This document shows, one piece after another, positions 20,863 through 32,039 of a stretch of DNA of 64,000 bases. Within the stretch, counting starts at the first letter, position 1. Each line of letters begins with the position of its first letter. The notes under the pieces are model-generated. The model was not told the DNA's origin. It did not search any database and saw nothing but the letters and a program-made list of their open reading frames with translations. Both the position numbers and the translations under genes were made by a program. Origin of the DNA: Limonium bicolor (taxonomy: Eukaryota > Streptophyta > Magnoliopsida > Caryophyllales > Plumbaginaceae); contig CM041779.1 in the NCBI GenBank assembly GCA_023374045.1, positions 295,440,167 through 295,504,166 on the forward strand, read 5' to 3'.

Positions 20863-22776
20863 AAAAGTGTTTTTCTACTCATTTTGGACTCCAAATTCAC
20901 CCCAATATTTTCCCACTTATTCCACAATCTTTCCACATGTTTCCTACATGTTTAAACACCTTAAAACATGCACTAAACCTCTCCAAATCATTGGTTAAAC
21001 CCTTACTCCAATTCTTGCTCAAATTCACAAACATAAATTCTTACTTTTTGCACTTTGCACACTAGTGCACTTCTAACTTTCTCTTGCTAGTTTCCTACCT
21101 CCTACCAACTCACTTAATAACCATTCCAAATCCTTTATAATCATTTGCAATAACTATACTCAAGTTCTTCATTCATTTCCAAGGTTATGCTCACCAACTT
21201 TCTTCCTAAAATTCAAGGTACTAATACATTGTTTTGCTACAGATTTTGATTCTCACTTCCTCCATCTATAGCTCCCTCTTACAATGCCATTCCTAAGGCT
21301 TATAATGCATTACTCACCTCTCCTAAACTACCCACCTACTAGCTCCAATCAAAATCTGTTTCAAGTACATGTTTTCACCTAGTTCCTAGTTCTTAAGTTC
21401 TCTAGTTTCTAGGTAAATTTTGACATAGTCTCCCCTATATTTTTACATTCTCACCACATGTTTTAGCTTACAAAACATCACTCATTTCACCTGCTTGTAA
21501 ACAGCATTAATATACCAAGCTCTCCAACACAATACCAACACTAACATCATTAAATTCCTGCACATTCACCATTTCCTTCCTTAAGGTTTTAACAAGTTTT
21601 CCAATGTCTTTTAAAGCTTTAAAACTGTTTGGTTCTCTTACACATTACACTACTCCTCATTACCATTTACAATACACATTTTAAACTACTAAAATCTGTT
21701 ACAACAACATACAAAAATTGCACAAGGATGAGTGTTCTTACTAGTTCTTCCTCCCTTCTTCTTTCTTCTTTCTTTTCCCTTCCTCTCTTCCCACCGGTTA
21801 TGGAGATTCAATTCTCACAAGCTACAGCCCATTCATTATACACATTCTAAATTAAACTAACCCTTAATCAACTTTAAAGCTTTAAGGTAAGTTTTAGGGT
21901 TTAGGAATTGACATTACCTTGCAAGTGAGTAGATGGAGTTTAGAATAGCACCAGAGCAATATTTTTACTCCTCCAAGAAGCCAAAAATCCGCTGGAAGCA
22001 AGGAACAAGAAGTTCAATAACTAGAAGTTCCTTATTTTACAAATGAGGGCTAGAAATGTTAGTTTTTTCGGATTTCTTTTTACCTTAGACCAACAAGGTG
22101 GAGAAGAGGCTTCTAATGGTGGTCTTCTTCTTCAAAACCAAGAACACCCATGGAGATGAAGTTGCTTGTTTTCGGATTTGGAAAAGAGGGAAATGCTCCC
22201 CTCGATGAGAGGAAGACAATGGTACAATTTTTGTGATTTTTGGTGGAGATTTGAGTAGTTAACAAGAGGAGGGAAGTGGGTGTTGGTGTGGGTTCATGCA
22301 AATCGCCATTAGAGGCTGCTCAAGGAAGAAGAAAGAAATAGAGAAAGAGAGGGAGTACGTGAGTGAGGGAATGTGAGGGTAGGAGAGAGAGAGAATGTGA
22401 GATAAAGTAGTAAAGTAGTGGGTTACTTTTTACTTTTTAATTTATTTGTCTTTTGCAAATGAAAAGAGAGTTAAGAGTGTGAGTGGGGGGGGCATAAATC
22501 GGCTGCACCTAGCACCCATTATGGGTTTTAAAATTCTATTTACAACAGTGGACACACTAGTTTGGGTTATTTATGTTTTTACCCCACAACTTCCTGTTTT
22601 TGACAGTTTTTACTATTTTCTCGTTTTATTGATTTTATTGGTTCTAGACCTTCACTAATATTTTTTAATGACTGTTTAGTTGACCAAAATTGTTACGAGT
22701 CTATTTGACCCGCTTAAAGTCACGTTTTCCCAGTTTCCTCGAAAAACGCGCTTTAAGGTTCGTTAGTGTTTTTAAG

Positions 22777-23219
22777 TGTGATACCCAGTGTAGGGGTCAC
22801 CTCCCACATCGATCGGGAGAGAGCACGAACCATGCCTTATAGGTGTTGGGATACTCTTCCCTTGTGTGAGGCCTTTTGGGGATGGTACCCCGAGAACAAA
22901 ACCGTGCGGGCTGCGGCCCAAAGCGGACAATATCACACATGTGGGTTAAGACTGGGCTGTTACAGATGGTATCAGAGCCAGACCCAGGTCGGTGTGTCAG
23001 CGGGGACGCTGGGCTCCCAAGGGGGGTAGAGTGTGATACCCAGTGTAGGGGTCACCTCCCACATCGATCGGGAGAGAGCACGAACCATGCCTTATAGGTG
23101 TGGGGATACTCTTCCCTTGTGTGAGGCCTTTTGGGGATGGTACCCCGAGAGCAAAACCGTGCGGGCTGCGGCCCAAAGCGGACAATATCACACATGTGGG
23201 TTAAGACTGGGCTGTTACA
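22777..23219 (+). mobile_element. TRIM retrotransposon (443 bp)
   Basis: Two near-identical 188-bp LTRs (22777-22964 and 23032-23219), TGTGATACCC...CTGTTACA, flank a 67-bp internal region. That region contains only a PBS (TGGTATCAGAGCC, 22967-22979) and a PPT (CAAGGGGGGTAGAG). It has no coding capacity, as in terminal-repeat retrotransposons in miniature. The CCAAAGCGGACAATATCACA and GGGCTGTTACA blocks resemble a LTR type common in angiosperm TRIMs (recalled, not searched). The 5' base follows truncated LTR F directly; the right flank is ACTTC, the TSD partner of F's left flank. Confidence 0.92.
22802..22843 (+). promoter_or_regulatory. USE-like plus TATA-like element in TRIM LTR
   Basis: TCCCACATCG (22802-22811) matches the core of the plant snRNA upstream sequence element (consensus RTCCCACATCG). 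About 25 bp downstream is CTTATAGG, a TATA-like site. The pair recurs in the second LTR (23057-23066 and 23091-23098). It suggests snRNA-type promoter logic, but spacing alone does not decide between polymerases II and III. Confidence 0.45.
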
Positions 23220-24428
23220 ACTTCAGATCGTCAATCAGTGGTGTAAGATATACATAATGTTATGACCAGGTTGCTTTGGATCAGAAATTAGGAGTGATAA
23301 CATAATGTATTTTTGTTTCATACACAGCCATGACGGTAAATTGTAGATCACTAGTAGCACCGGCCAAGTGCTATGCTGACTGCTCAACGTGCCATACGGG
23401 TTCATCCCATCGGTACACAATCCAAGCCTCAGATTCCTATCTTCATCCCCAAAATGATGTTTGAATTTTCTGTTGATATTTCTCCACTGAGGTCCGTCTG
23501 CAAGATGTCTTAATTTTTCATCAATTTTTCTACCATCCGCGTGCCATCGTAAGTTCTTCGCATCTTTCGGGTTGGCAAACAACCGTTTGAATCTCGGAAT
23601 TATCAGCAAGTACCACAATAATTTCACTGGATGATTTTTTTTCTGAAAGGAGGAATCCTCATCCTTGTCCTTATACCGGGACAACAAACATTTAGGACAC
23701 TTGTCTAGATGTTCGTATTCACCCCTATACATCACACAGTTATTTGGGCAAGCATGAATCTTTTTATATTCAACCCCCATTGGACACATCCATTTCTTTG
23801 CCTCGTAGGTGGATGTAGGAAGACCATTCTCATCAGGAAGCATATCATGTATCAGCTCTAGAAATGACGTGAAACACTTGTCACCAACTCCATATTTCCC
23901 CTTTAAGTTGAACAAATTAAGTACAACACTCAATTTTGTGTATTTAACGCACAAAGGGTACAAATGTGTCTTCGATGCGTCCAACAATCTTTGATACTCT
24001 TCCGGTTTATCGACAAAAGTATCCGCAACATTTTCTAACATTTCATCCATTCACTCATCATGGTGAGTGGTCTCACTGTCATCGAATCCTGAATCACTTA
24101 GCGGTACCGATTCATTGATGGTATTGAAAGTGTGATCGGTACTTGCGTAACGTGGATCATGAGCACTTGATGATGTTGAAGCACTAGCTGCAACAGTTTC
24201 TCCATGAAAATTCCATCTTTTGTAATGTGGCATGAATCCACGGGTCTTAAGATGAAATCTGATTTCCTCAATGTCTACATATTTCCTTACGACCCCACAG
24301 TCAACACAAGGACATGAAATTTTGTCCGCCTTTGTTTTGTCCTTGTGTTGCACTACCGCTTTGAGAAACTCTTTCAGCTTCTCATCAAAGTGATCCCCAC
24401 GATCACCGTACATCCAGTCACGCTCCAT
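23220..24428 (-). pseudogene. tnp2: TNP2-like CACTA transposase, N-terminal segment
   Basis: It starts MERDWMYGDRGDHFDEKLKE directly after an acceptor-like TTTTCACATATAG. Residues 1 to about 75 are a transposase-associated domain with CPCVDCGV and a later FHL motif. After an in-frame TGA (24051-24053) the same frame continues with the TNP2 domain: HACPNNCVMYRGEYEHLDKC with CPKC just after (metal-binding cysteines), LRWHADGRK, LGLCTDGMNPYG, YNLPSWLCMK and PKQPGHNI. A single-base loss near 23253 then breaks the frame; restoring it leads into VYLTPLIDDLK, which stops at the F+TRIM insertion. The enzyme would cut and rejoin CACTA ends in the nucleus. This copy cannot make it. Confidence 0.88.
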
Positions 24429-26223
24429 TCTATATGTGAAAACAAAAAAAGTATAAGATTGATTTGTCTTTCAGTTTTGGGTCATTTCGGGTTTGGGTCA
24501 TTTTGGGTTTACCAAATAGGGTTTGGGGTTTATTATATTTCAATATTTTCGGGTTTTGGTCGTGTTTCGGGTTCGGATAAAACGGACGGGTTTTCTGGGG
24601 GGGTCAAAATTTGATAGCTCTAGTTCTAACCAATAAACTAAGCACTGCTCCAAGGTTCCAACCAAACTAAGCACTGCTCTACGGTACCAACCAAACTAAC
24701 ATAGCTAGCCTAAATACTTTAACAGTCAAACGTAACTAACCTACCTTACTCTAATAATTCCAACACAAGTAATTAAGATAGTAGTTACTTATATAACATC
24801 AACAACTCATGACATTTTAATTTATTAAAACAAAAAACTAAAATTTAAATACTTACTTGTTTTAAGTTGTGCAGAGGGGAAAGGTAGGAGACTACTTTGA
24901 TGATGGGCAAGGAAATACTGGTACGAAGTCGATTGAATATGCAGAAGACCTGCCAAAGAAAAGTTAAGATTAATTGTTACACACAAACAGCAAATAATTG
25001 AAGTTAATTAATAAAACTAATACAATTCTAGAAAAAATTCGGCATGACCTTTGTGTAATCATGCTAATCCCATGCTTATCATTAAGCATTCACCAATATC
25101 TTATTTACCACTACAAACAAATTCAACAATTGGAAACATCCATCCTTAATCGCAAACAACACAATTTTCCACTCAGGTATTGTATTGAACATTGTATGCA
25201 TAACTAATTAACTAACTGAACAACATAACTATATACAATTATCCACACACAGCTAGATTAGAAATCAACAACTACATTACAACATTTTTTATTAATAAAT
25301 CATACCATAATTATGCCAATTACAACTCACAAATTCAGAGTAAATATGCTAACCTTTTTTGTAGCTTGTGTGCGGCCTGGTTCGAATCTTGCGACGACCG
25401 GCAGCTCGCGCGGTACGTCACAATAAGCAGCCAGATCCGATCGGCTTAATGAAATGGCCTAACTAGATGAGCAACTGGAACAGGACCAAACCCAAATGAG
25501 CAAATGAACCACAAAGCATAACAAAATTTCAGATTCCGTAAAAAATGATTTCTCCAATTGCATTTCCGGTCACAATTTTCTCATAATCATCATTTTACCC
25601 CAATTTTCCAAAAACCTTAATTTTATCAATTCAATTTTGTTTTCCACTTCAATTAAACTTTAATTCCAAACCTAAATCTGTAATTCAAGTTCACATATAA
25701 TCCCTTGTTATTTACGGAATCATAAAAACATACAAGTTAATCCTAAATTTTGCAATACTTTAAAACCCTAAATTTCTAATTGTAACCCTAAACTACACAG
25801 ATTTCACCCCAATTCATAAATTAGTAACCCTAAAACTACAGAGATTTCACCCCCCCCCCCCAACCCAATTTCTAATCGCATATCTAACATTTTTACTCAT
25901 CTCAAACACTAATTCACACCCTAAAAATCGCACTAATCCAACAATCAGAACACAGCAGTTTCGAATCTACTACAATACAAATAACATTTCAATTAAACAA
26001 ACAAAAAACAAAGTTAGAAATTCTAACCTCGTTTTTTCTGTACAGGTCGCATACAAACGACGCCTGTGAACCGGCCGGTGTGCTATGGCGACGGCGACGG
26101 AGGCAGAGCTGGTGGCACGCGCAGAGAAGAAGGTGGCGGTGGCTGTCACAGGCGTCGCTCTTGAAATCACAGTCGTTCGCTCTTTGCACACAGAGAGGGT
26201 TTATAGGTGAAGAGGAAGAAGGA
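24429..26223 (-). other. CACTA leader and first-intron region
   Basis: This lies between the acceptor before the first TNP2 methionine and the TATA box near 26200. Contents: a GGGTTT-rich low-complexity stretch (about 24475-24600), AT-rich sequence, three AACCCTAA telobox-like motifs (about 25760-25830), a C12 run (25851-25862) and a GC-rich patch (26040-26170) open for 73 codons on the minus strand. The GC-rich patch is low-complexity (Ala/Arg/Ser/Thr) and probably leader. No recognisable protein is present. Confidence 0.5.
26200..26205 (-). promoter_or_regulatory. TATA box of CACTA transposase gene
   Basis: Minus-strand ACCTATAAACCC lies 19 bp downstream of solo LTR C, with a CTCTCTGTG initiator-like stretch following. 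It is well placed for transcription towards TNP2. C has separated it from the upstream subterminal repeats. Confidence 0.5.
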
Positions 26224-29200
26224 TGAAATACCCCTAAATTAATTTATATTAATTTAGGGAATTTCTTTTATTAAACCATAAATAATACTATTAATTATTA
26301 AATTATTGTATGGAATTATGAATAATAAACTATTAAATTACTATATGGACTTATGGAAACTAAATTAGGGGATTTCTTCTATTTAACCCTAAAGAATACT
26401 AATAAATATTAGATTGCTATATATTATTATATAGTATTATGAATTTAATAATAAGATTTATAAGTCAATAAATCTTGGAAAAATTTCTAAACACTCCAAG
26501 TATATTATAAAGATTTTAGAAAGAGTTGGAACATTAATTTGAATCATAAAAGTCAATATAAAATCATGGAAACCATAAAGCTTATTAAGCCTTGCTAGGG
26601 TTGACTTTTTGAGAATTGTCCAACCAGCCCATGAAACCTATACCAATAAAAAGGTTATGGAAAACCAAGAAGATTGATAAAAAGAACGTCAAAAACGGAT
26701 CATCCTAGCCAAAGTTATGATAGAATGAAGTTTAGAGTCAAAAATTTGAGAACTGCCACGTGTCAAGCTCACACAGCTCGCCGGAACTGAGCATAAAATT
26801 CGGCTAAGTCCCTAACCTCCACCAGTATTTTTGCCCTAACTTGTGACGGCCGTATCTCACTCATCCTTTTGAATTTTCCAGTGTCGTCTTCTTCATTCTC
26901 TTCTCCTTAATCTCCTCTTTACAACCATAGCTCACACATAACCTAACTCTTCCTACATCCACCGGAAAATCAATCCAAAGTCGCCTCCCTGCAAAGCCAT
27001 AACCCAAATTCTCAGAAAAACGTGATCGGTAAGGTACTTTCGTTCGATCATAACTTCTTCGTCTCTCATCCAAAATTCGATTTCTTTAGCTCGGTGTGTA
27101 GATCTCTAACCCGTCTACAACTCTTATGTTTACAACTAAGGCTAAATCCCAACCATGTGCAAGAACGAGGCGTCTAAAGTTACTGCCTTGTCACGCACAT
27201 AAAATCATACAGAAACCGCAGGTATAAACTCGTAACTTTCGGGTTGGATTTCTTTCTGCATATTGCAAGTTAGATTAAGTTCTTGGTATCAACTTGTAGA
27301 TCTATGTTTCCTCTTTCGATTAAGCCTAAGAACGTAGCCTAAATCTATTTGTGCTGTAAATTATAGATCATCAAAGTTAGCTCCTCGAAACAGTCAAGTT
27401 CGAACCTTTTCCAGAAAACCGAAATCAAATTTGTTCAATTGGTGCTTCTTCGGTGAGTTTTGTTTCAATTCCTCCGATGTTGTTAATCGGTTTTGCATTA
27501 TAGGTCATACCCAGCTTCGAATTTAATCAATTATGCCTTGTATTGGGAGAATTTGTCAAAACACAAATTGAAACTGTATGAACCCTAACTTGGTAAACCC
27601 AGAATCGTATTTACGTTATACTGCATCATAGCTCGCATAATTGGTACCATTAGAAGCGTCTTGGAATTTCGAATCCAATGAGTCAAAAATCATCAAAATC
27701 GGTTCTGTGAGTTGAGAGAAATCACTGATTTAGTACTCGGGTTATCGTTTGAGGTTGGGGATGAACTCGCGTTTCAGTGGCCGTCTGATCGTAGGTTTTA
27801 GAAACGGACGGCCGAGATTAGAACAGGGAAGTTTAAGTTGGTTAAGATTTATAATATTTCCAGAATTAAACCCTAACTTGTCGAATTTATTTAATGATCT
27901 TCCCAAATGTATTTTGACTTAAAATTTTAACCATATATTCCTTATAAAATGTAGTTTATTATAATATAAATTAATATCGGTTTTGAGTTTTAAACGTAAG
28001 TTATGATTTTTGCAAGTTATGAGTATTACGGAATTATTAGGATAATTTAAAAAGATATTTTTATGAAATAAAATTTTTATAATATGTCTAAAATGTTATA
28101 GTTACTATATATTTAATTTGGTGAATTTTGGACATGAGGAAATGGGTTTAAAAATTGTATTTATAAGGTTTTTAATGTAACAGAAATTAAAGTATAGTTT
28201 ACTAATAAACCTTTTAGGTTGGGAAAAATATGAGAAGACTAAATTAGCATCTAGTAACAGTATGTTTATAAATATTTTGGGAATTAACTTTAAGTGAAGT
28301 AAAAATTGTTTACATATATATTATATTTATATATATACTTATATGAGAGAAATAAATAGAAACTGATGTTAAATCAAGGAACTAAACTAATCTACATTTT
28401 ATTTATTATATAATATGGAAGTTAACATTCTTAATTAAAACTAAGGGAAAATATATATATATATATATTTATATACACATTATATAAAAGAAATAAAATA
28501 GTAACTTAGGTTAAAACAAAGAGTTAAATAAATCAACACTTATATTAACTAAATACTGTAGAAGCTAATATTCTAAGATGTATAAAAGAAATACTTTATA
28601 AAACATACATGGAATGCAGATAAATATTGAAGTTAATAAAGATAATTTAAATACAATAAGCGACATAAAGGATGACTTAAATAAATTCTAATACATGTAC
28701 ATGCATATAAATATTAAATAAGTAAGGGAAAATACTTTATTTTATAAACCATATATCGGTTGTGGATATGCCTAAAAGTTATTAAACATAATTAAATACA
28801 GTAAAATTTCTTAAAAATGTTCTGGATAAATCTTAATACATAAAGATATATATATATATAAATACATTAAAATAGATGAAGGAAATAACATTCCTTGTGG
28901 GAGATATAATAAGAAGAATATGTATATTAAACTTTAGGATTTTAATCATTGTGTAATAAAATAGTCAACGATAACTTAAGGGTTTAATTACACAACGTAA
29001 ACGTAACACGGTCTTGGGCTAATCTATTGAGCCCAAGTCTATGAACTCCAAAAGCCCACTTAAACAATTCAAAGAGAGTTTGGGCCACTCTCAGGGTTAA
29101 ACCATAAATCATTCCAGATTAAAAGAGATGGGCCTAATGAAAGATTTAATTAACGGGATCTAGCCCAGGTCCTTAAGAGAGAGTAATTGTAACTAGAAAC

Positions 29201-29531
29201 TATAAATCAGTAAGAATAGAAGGTGTTTAGTTTATGAGTCCCTTAACTAATAACACTTGGAACACCTTAATTATAGGTTACTATTGGGGGATCACTCATT
29301 CGAGTTAATTATTGTTCTTCACATACCAGGTACGATTTCTCGTACTCCGATACTTTTACTGACCGACTTATGAGACGTTTTCTAAAAACGCTAACTGAGT
29401 TTAAAGGAATTTCAAAAGGAAATGCTGTGTGGCTAACTCAACTTGATGTGACTAACTGAGCCTTGAATGTGAAACTTTCATGGTTGTTGGTTCCTTTTGT
29501 TTGGTTGTTTCATTAGACATTAACTGCCTAG

Positions 29532-29600
29532 GGTTTACGCTTCTGCACTCTGTAGGACTGAGTGTTTTGGTATTGCTCTGGTGTAGTTAGTGATCTAGTG
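29532..29600 (+). other. Conserved ~70-nt stem-loop motif (copy in LTR C)
   Basis: GTTTACGCTTCTGCACTC and onward matches the motif at 1611-1680 and 42898-42968 with only a few changes. The CACTC/GAGTG stem is unchanged and the loop has one substitution. In A and B the motif is in the internal region, here it is within an LTR. Confidence 0.6.
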
Positions 29601-29705
29601 GAAATATGGAAAAGGACAATCTTGGTAATTCTTCCTTTGACTCTGGATATTGTTTCATCCATGAGCTGTGTCTTTTGTTGTGACGTGCGCGTGTCTTCAA
29701 TGGTA

Positions 29706-29847
29706 ACAGCAGGGGGCTGTATATCCCTCGTCCACAAGGACATTTATATTTGACAGCAGGGGGCTATATATCCCTCGTCCACCAGGACATTTAAATCTGA
29801 CAGCAGGGGGCTGTATATCCCTCGTCCATATGGACATTTATATCTGG
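29706..29847 (+). repeat. Three tandem 47-bp units with conserved hairpins
   Basis: Units start at 29706, 29753 and 29800. Each contains CAGCAGGGGGCT, a GGG/CCC pair, and a stem GTCC/GGAC whose 4-nt loop differs in every unit (ACAA, ACCA, ATAT) while the stem is invariant. Confidence 0.85.
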
Positions 29848-30493
29848 CGTTGGGGGTCATCTCTCCCAATTGGTGTTATTCCACTCTTGAGTTGTTGGTT
29901 CTTGGATCTCTTCTTTCATTCCTAGTCCTTGTGACTATTTGAGACTTTCTACTCCTGACTGGAACTGAATCTAACATAAGCAATGGATGTTCACTAACTC
30001 ATGGTGTGACTTTTGATTGACTAACTTTACCTTTCTATTATTTACCTCTAACTTTATCCTGTTATCTTTGACTTGGTGATTTTTAAGTGCCTTATTCCTC
30101 TGTTTTGTTTTAAGTTGTTTGACTTCGAGTTATTGCTTATTTAAGAGATATGTTTAAAAGTTTTGTTTTGGAGAATCGTACCAGTTCCATTCCAGGGAAC
30201 TGACTCACCCCTCCCGTGGTGGGCTGTTTGGTTTTATCTTGTAGGTACGAATTATTATACAGGTGGCCACGAAGAGAACAAGTGATTGGGATGGGATTAG
30301 GTTGTGTGGGGAGAGTTAATGTATTTTACTACTGTTATGTTTATGTTAAGTTTTCTCGAGGTTCAGACCGTGGCTATTGTAATCTTTTAAGTTGTAATTG
30401 GTGAGGTTTGGTGCCGGGCGTTTGGAACCCAATGGTCTGTTACGCTTTTAGTATTTTATTTCCGCTATAAATATGTTAAATAGGGGTGTTACA

Positions 30494-30775
30494 AAGGAGG
30501 TTGTCGCTGCGCGACTGGGTTTATTAAAGGGACCTATCGCAGTGGTTCCTCTTAAAAACCGTTGAGATAGGTTAGTTTAATTGACCTATCTCAGCGGTTT
30601 TTATGAGGAGCCGCTGCGATAGATTAGTTTATTTTTAAAAACCATCCTATCGCAGCGGTTACAAGTAAGAACCGCTGAGATAGGTTTGCGGGATTTTTAA
30701 AAATGACCTATCTCAGCGGTTGTTTTTACAACCGCTGCACTAGGTGCGCTGCGATAGACCATTTTTGTACTAGTG
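30494..30775 (-). repeat. CACTA terminal repeat and subterminal repeat array
   Basis: The terminus on the minus strand is CACTAGTACAAAAATGG. Within the next 260 bp there are about nine copies, in alternating orientation, of a roughly 15-bp motif (CCTATCTCAGCGGTT and variants with TCGCAG). Such arrays are transposase-binding sites in En/Spm elements. Several neighbouring copies form hairpins. Confidence 0.85.
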
Positions 30776-30825
30776 GGGGTTGAAGGAGGAGGCAAGAATT
30801 GTGTAGTGAGTAATGAACGAATTTA

Positions 30826-31880
30826 AAATACCCCCGATGTTTCATTTGTATTATGAGATACCCTAAGATTTTATTTTTTTACAAGATACCCCCGAGGTTT
30901 TATTTTTATTACGAGATACCTGTAAGGTTTCAATTTCATTACGAGATACCCCTTCATTCAAATTCTGATATATTATGTTGTTAATATCCTCATTTTACCC
31001 TCACACCATATGCCCCGCAATAAACTCTAGGGTTTATGGTTAATTTGTTTTAGTATAAAATATAAAAAATACACAAAAATAACTAAAGACCATATAAAAT
31101 TTGAATTTAATTTTAAAAATTTAATATAATTAAATAAAAATGATTAAATCATAAAATTTTAAAAATAAATAGAAATGGCTAAACATTATAAAATAATATT
31201 ATTTTAAAAAACATAAATTGTTACATAATTTTAAAACTATTATAGTTGATACTTAAAGTCGTAACATAGTTATAACAACTACATTAAATTCACAAGAAAA
31301 TTGATTATATTTTATGTTTCTTTATACTTATTTTTCTAATTTTAAATAATGATTTTTCTATGTACCATATGAAATTGTTAATTTTTAAAATTTTCATATT
31401 ATTGTTATACTTCTCTATGATTTAAGTCATTGGTATGTAACACTTTAACATTTTATATTTATTTTCAAAATAATTTATTACTTTATTATTTAGTCATTTC
31501 CATTTATTTAACTATTTTTTCTTTTTTGCATATTTAATAATATTCATTTTTCAAAATTGAATTCGAATTTATATGATTTTTAATTATTTTTATGTATTTT
31601 TTCTATATTTTAAAAAATTTCAAGTTTGACCATAAACCCTTAAGGTTATTATGGGGCATAAGATGTGAGGGTAAATGAAGATATTAATAATATAATATAT
31701 CAGAATTTGAATGGAGGGTATTTCGTAATGAAATTGAAACCTTAAGAGTATCTCATAATGAAAATAAAACATCAGCGGTATCTCATAAAGAAAATGAATC
31801 CTCAGGGGCATTTTATGAGAAAAATGAAATATTAGATGGTATTTCATAAAATTTACTCAAACCTCAAGGGTATCTCGTGA
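30826..31880. mobile_element. Foldback / long-inverted-repeat element
   Basis: The first ~500 bp (from AATACCCCCGATG) recur in inverted orientation up to about 31880, for example TTCAAATTCTGATATATTAT near 30960 against its complement near 31700. Each outer arm also contains 4-5 degenerate direct repeats of about 30-35 bp around ACGAGATACCCC...GGTTTCATTTT. The centre is near 31.33 kb and extremely AT-rich. There is no ORF of note. Exact ends and TSD are unclear. A transcript would form a hairpin several hundred bp long. Confidence 0.75.
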
Positions 31881-32039
31881 AATTTCTCTTTCATTTTTTA
31901 TTGCTCAAAAATCATTGCGGAGTGCTTAACATCAATATTAATTAGTATAATTTTTAAATAAAAAGTACTTTTTTATGATTGATATTCCTAGTTTTAGGGT
32001 AATATTCATCATATTTGACCTGTTTTGCTCCGTGGCGTA

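Larger units (their letters stand above)
18838..22776 (-). repeat. LTR F: truncated giant LTR of the B/E family
   Basis: The left edge TGTAACACCCCTACC matches the reverse complement of B's LTR end, and homology to B and E continues through the hairpin position, the CT-rich leader and the TATA-like box. It stops at GTTTTTAA (22775), about 270 bp short of where B's LTR begins, and runs directly into the first base of the TRIM (22777). The left flank is the transposase frame with ACTTC (18833-18837); the matching ACTTC lies beyond the TRIM (23220-23224). F therefore has no TSD of its own on the right. Confidence 0.85.
26224..30493 (+). repeat. Solo LTR C (4270 bp)
   Basis: It runs TGAAATACCCCTAAATT to GGGGTGTTACA with a perfect TSD AAGGA (26219-26223 and 30494-30498). 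It shares terminal sequences with A, B, D, E and F but is largely different internally and very AT-rich (about 27.9-29.0 kb). A CT-rich stretch near 26880-26920 may be the leader. It has a CCC-GTGGT-GGG hairpin followed by a T-rich tract and TTGTAG/GTAC at 30244, the counterpart of the module seen in the other LTRs. It also carries the conserved 70-nt motif (29532-29600) and three 47-bp repeats (29706-29847). Confidence 0.88.
17570..30775 (-). mobile_element. CACTA (En/Spm-type) DNA transposon, left end outside window
   Basis: The 5' terminus is at 30775: on the minus strand it begins CACTAGTACAAAAATGG, followed by many copies of a subterminal motif of the type ACCTATCTCAGCGGTT (30520-30760). 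Downstream come a TATA box (about 26200), a leader and intron region, a broken TNP2-like transposase (24428-18384) and two exons resembling a Ulp1-type protease (18345-17809). The copy is interrupted by solo LTR C (26224-30493), by the F+TRIM unit (18838-23219) and on the left by element D. Its 3' terminal repeat and 3-bp TSD are not visible. Confidence 0.85.

Noticed and set aside
22777..23219. TRIM as a Cassandra-type element with 5S rRNA sequence
   Set aside because: No 5S internal control region (A box, intermediate element, C box) is visible in the LTR.
24345..24614. Plus-strand ORF with FGFGS/GRVSGS-like repeats
   Set aside because: Low-complexity GGGTTT stretch antisense to the TNP2 start.
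25760..25862. Interstitial telomere or telobox cluster (AACCCTAA) and C12 run
   Set aside because: Only three scattered motifs; more likely promoter/leader teloboxes and homopolymer slippage than telomeric DNA.
26040..26191. GC-rich 73-codon ORF as a captured host exon
   Set aside because: Low-complexity Ala/Arg/Ser/Thr composition, just downstream of the TATA box; better explained as CACTA leader.
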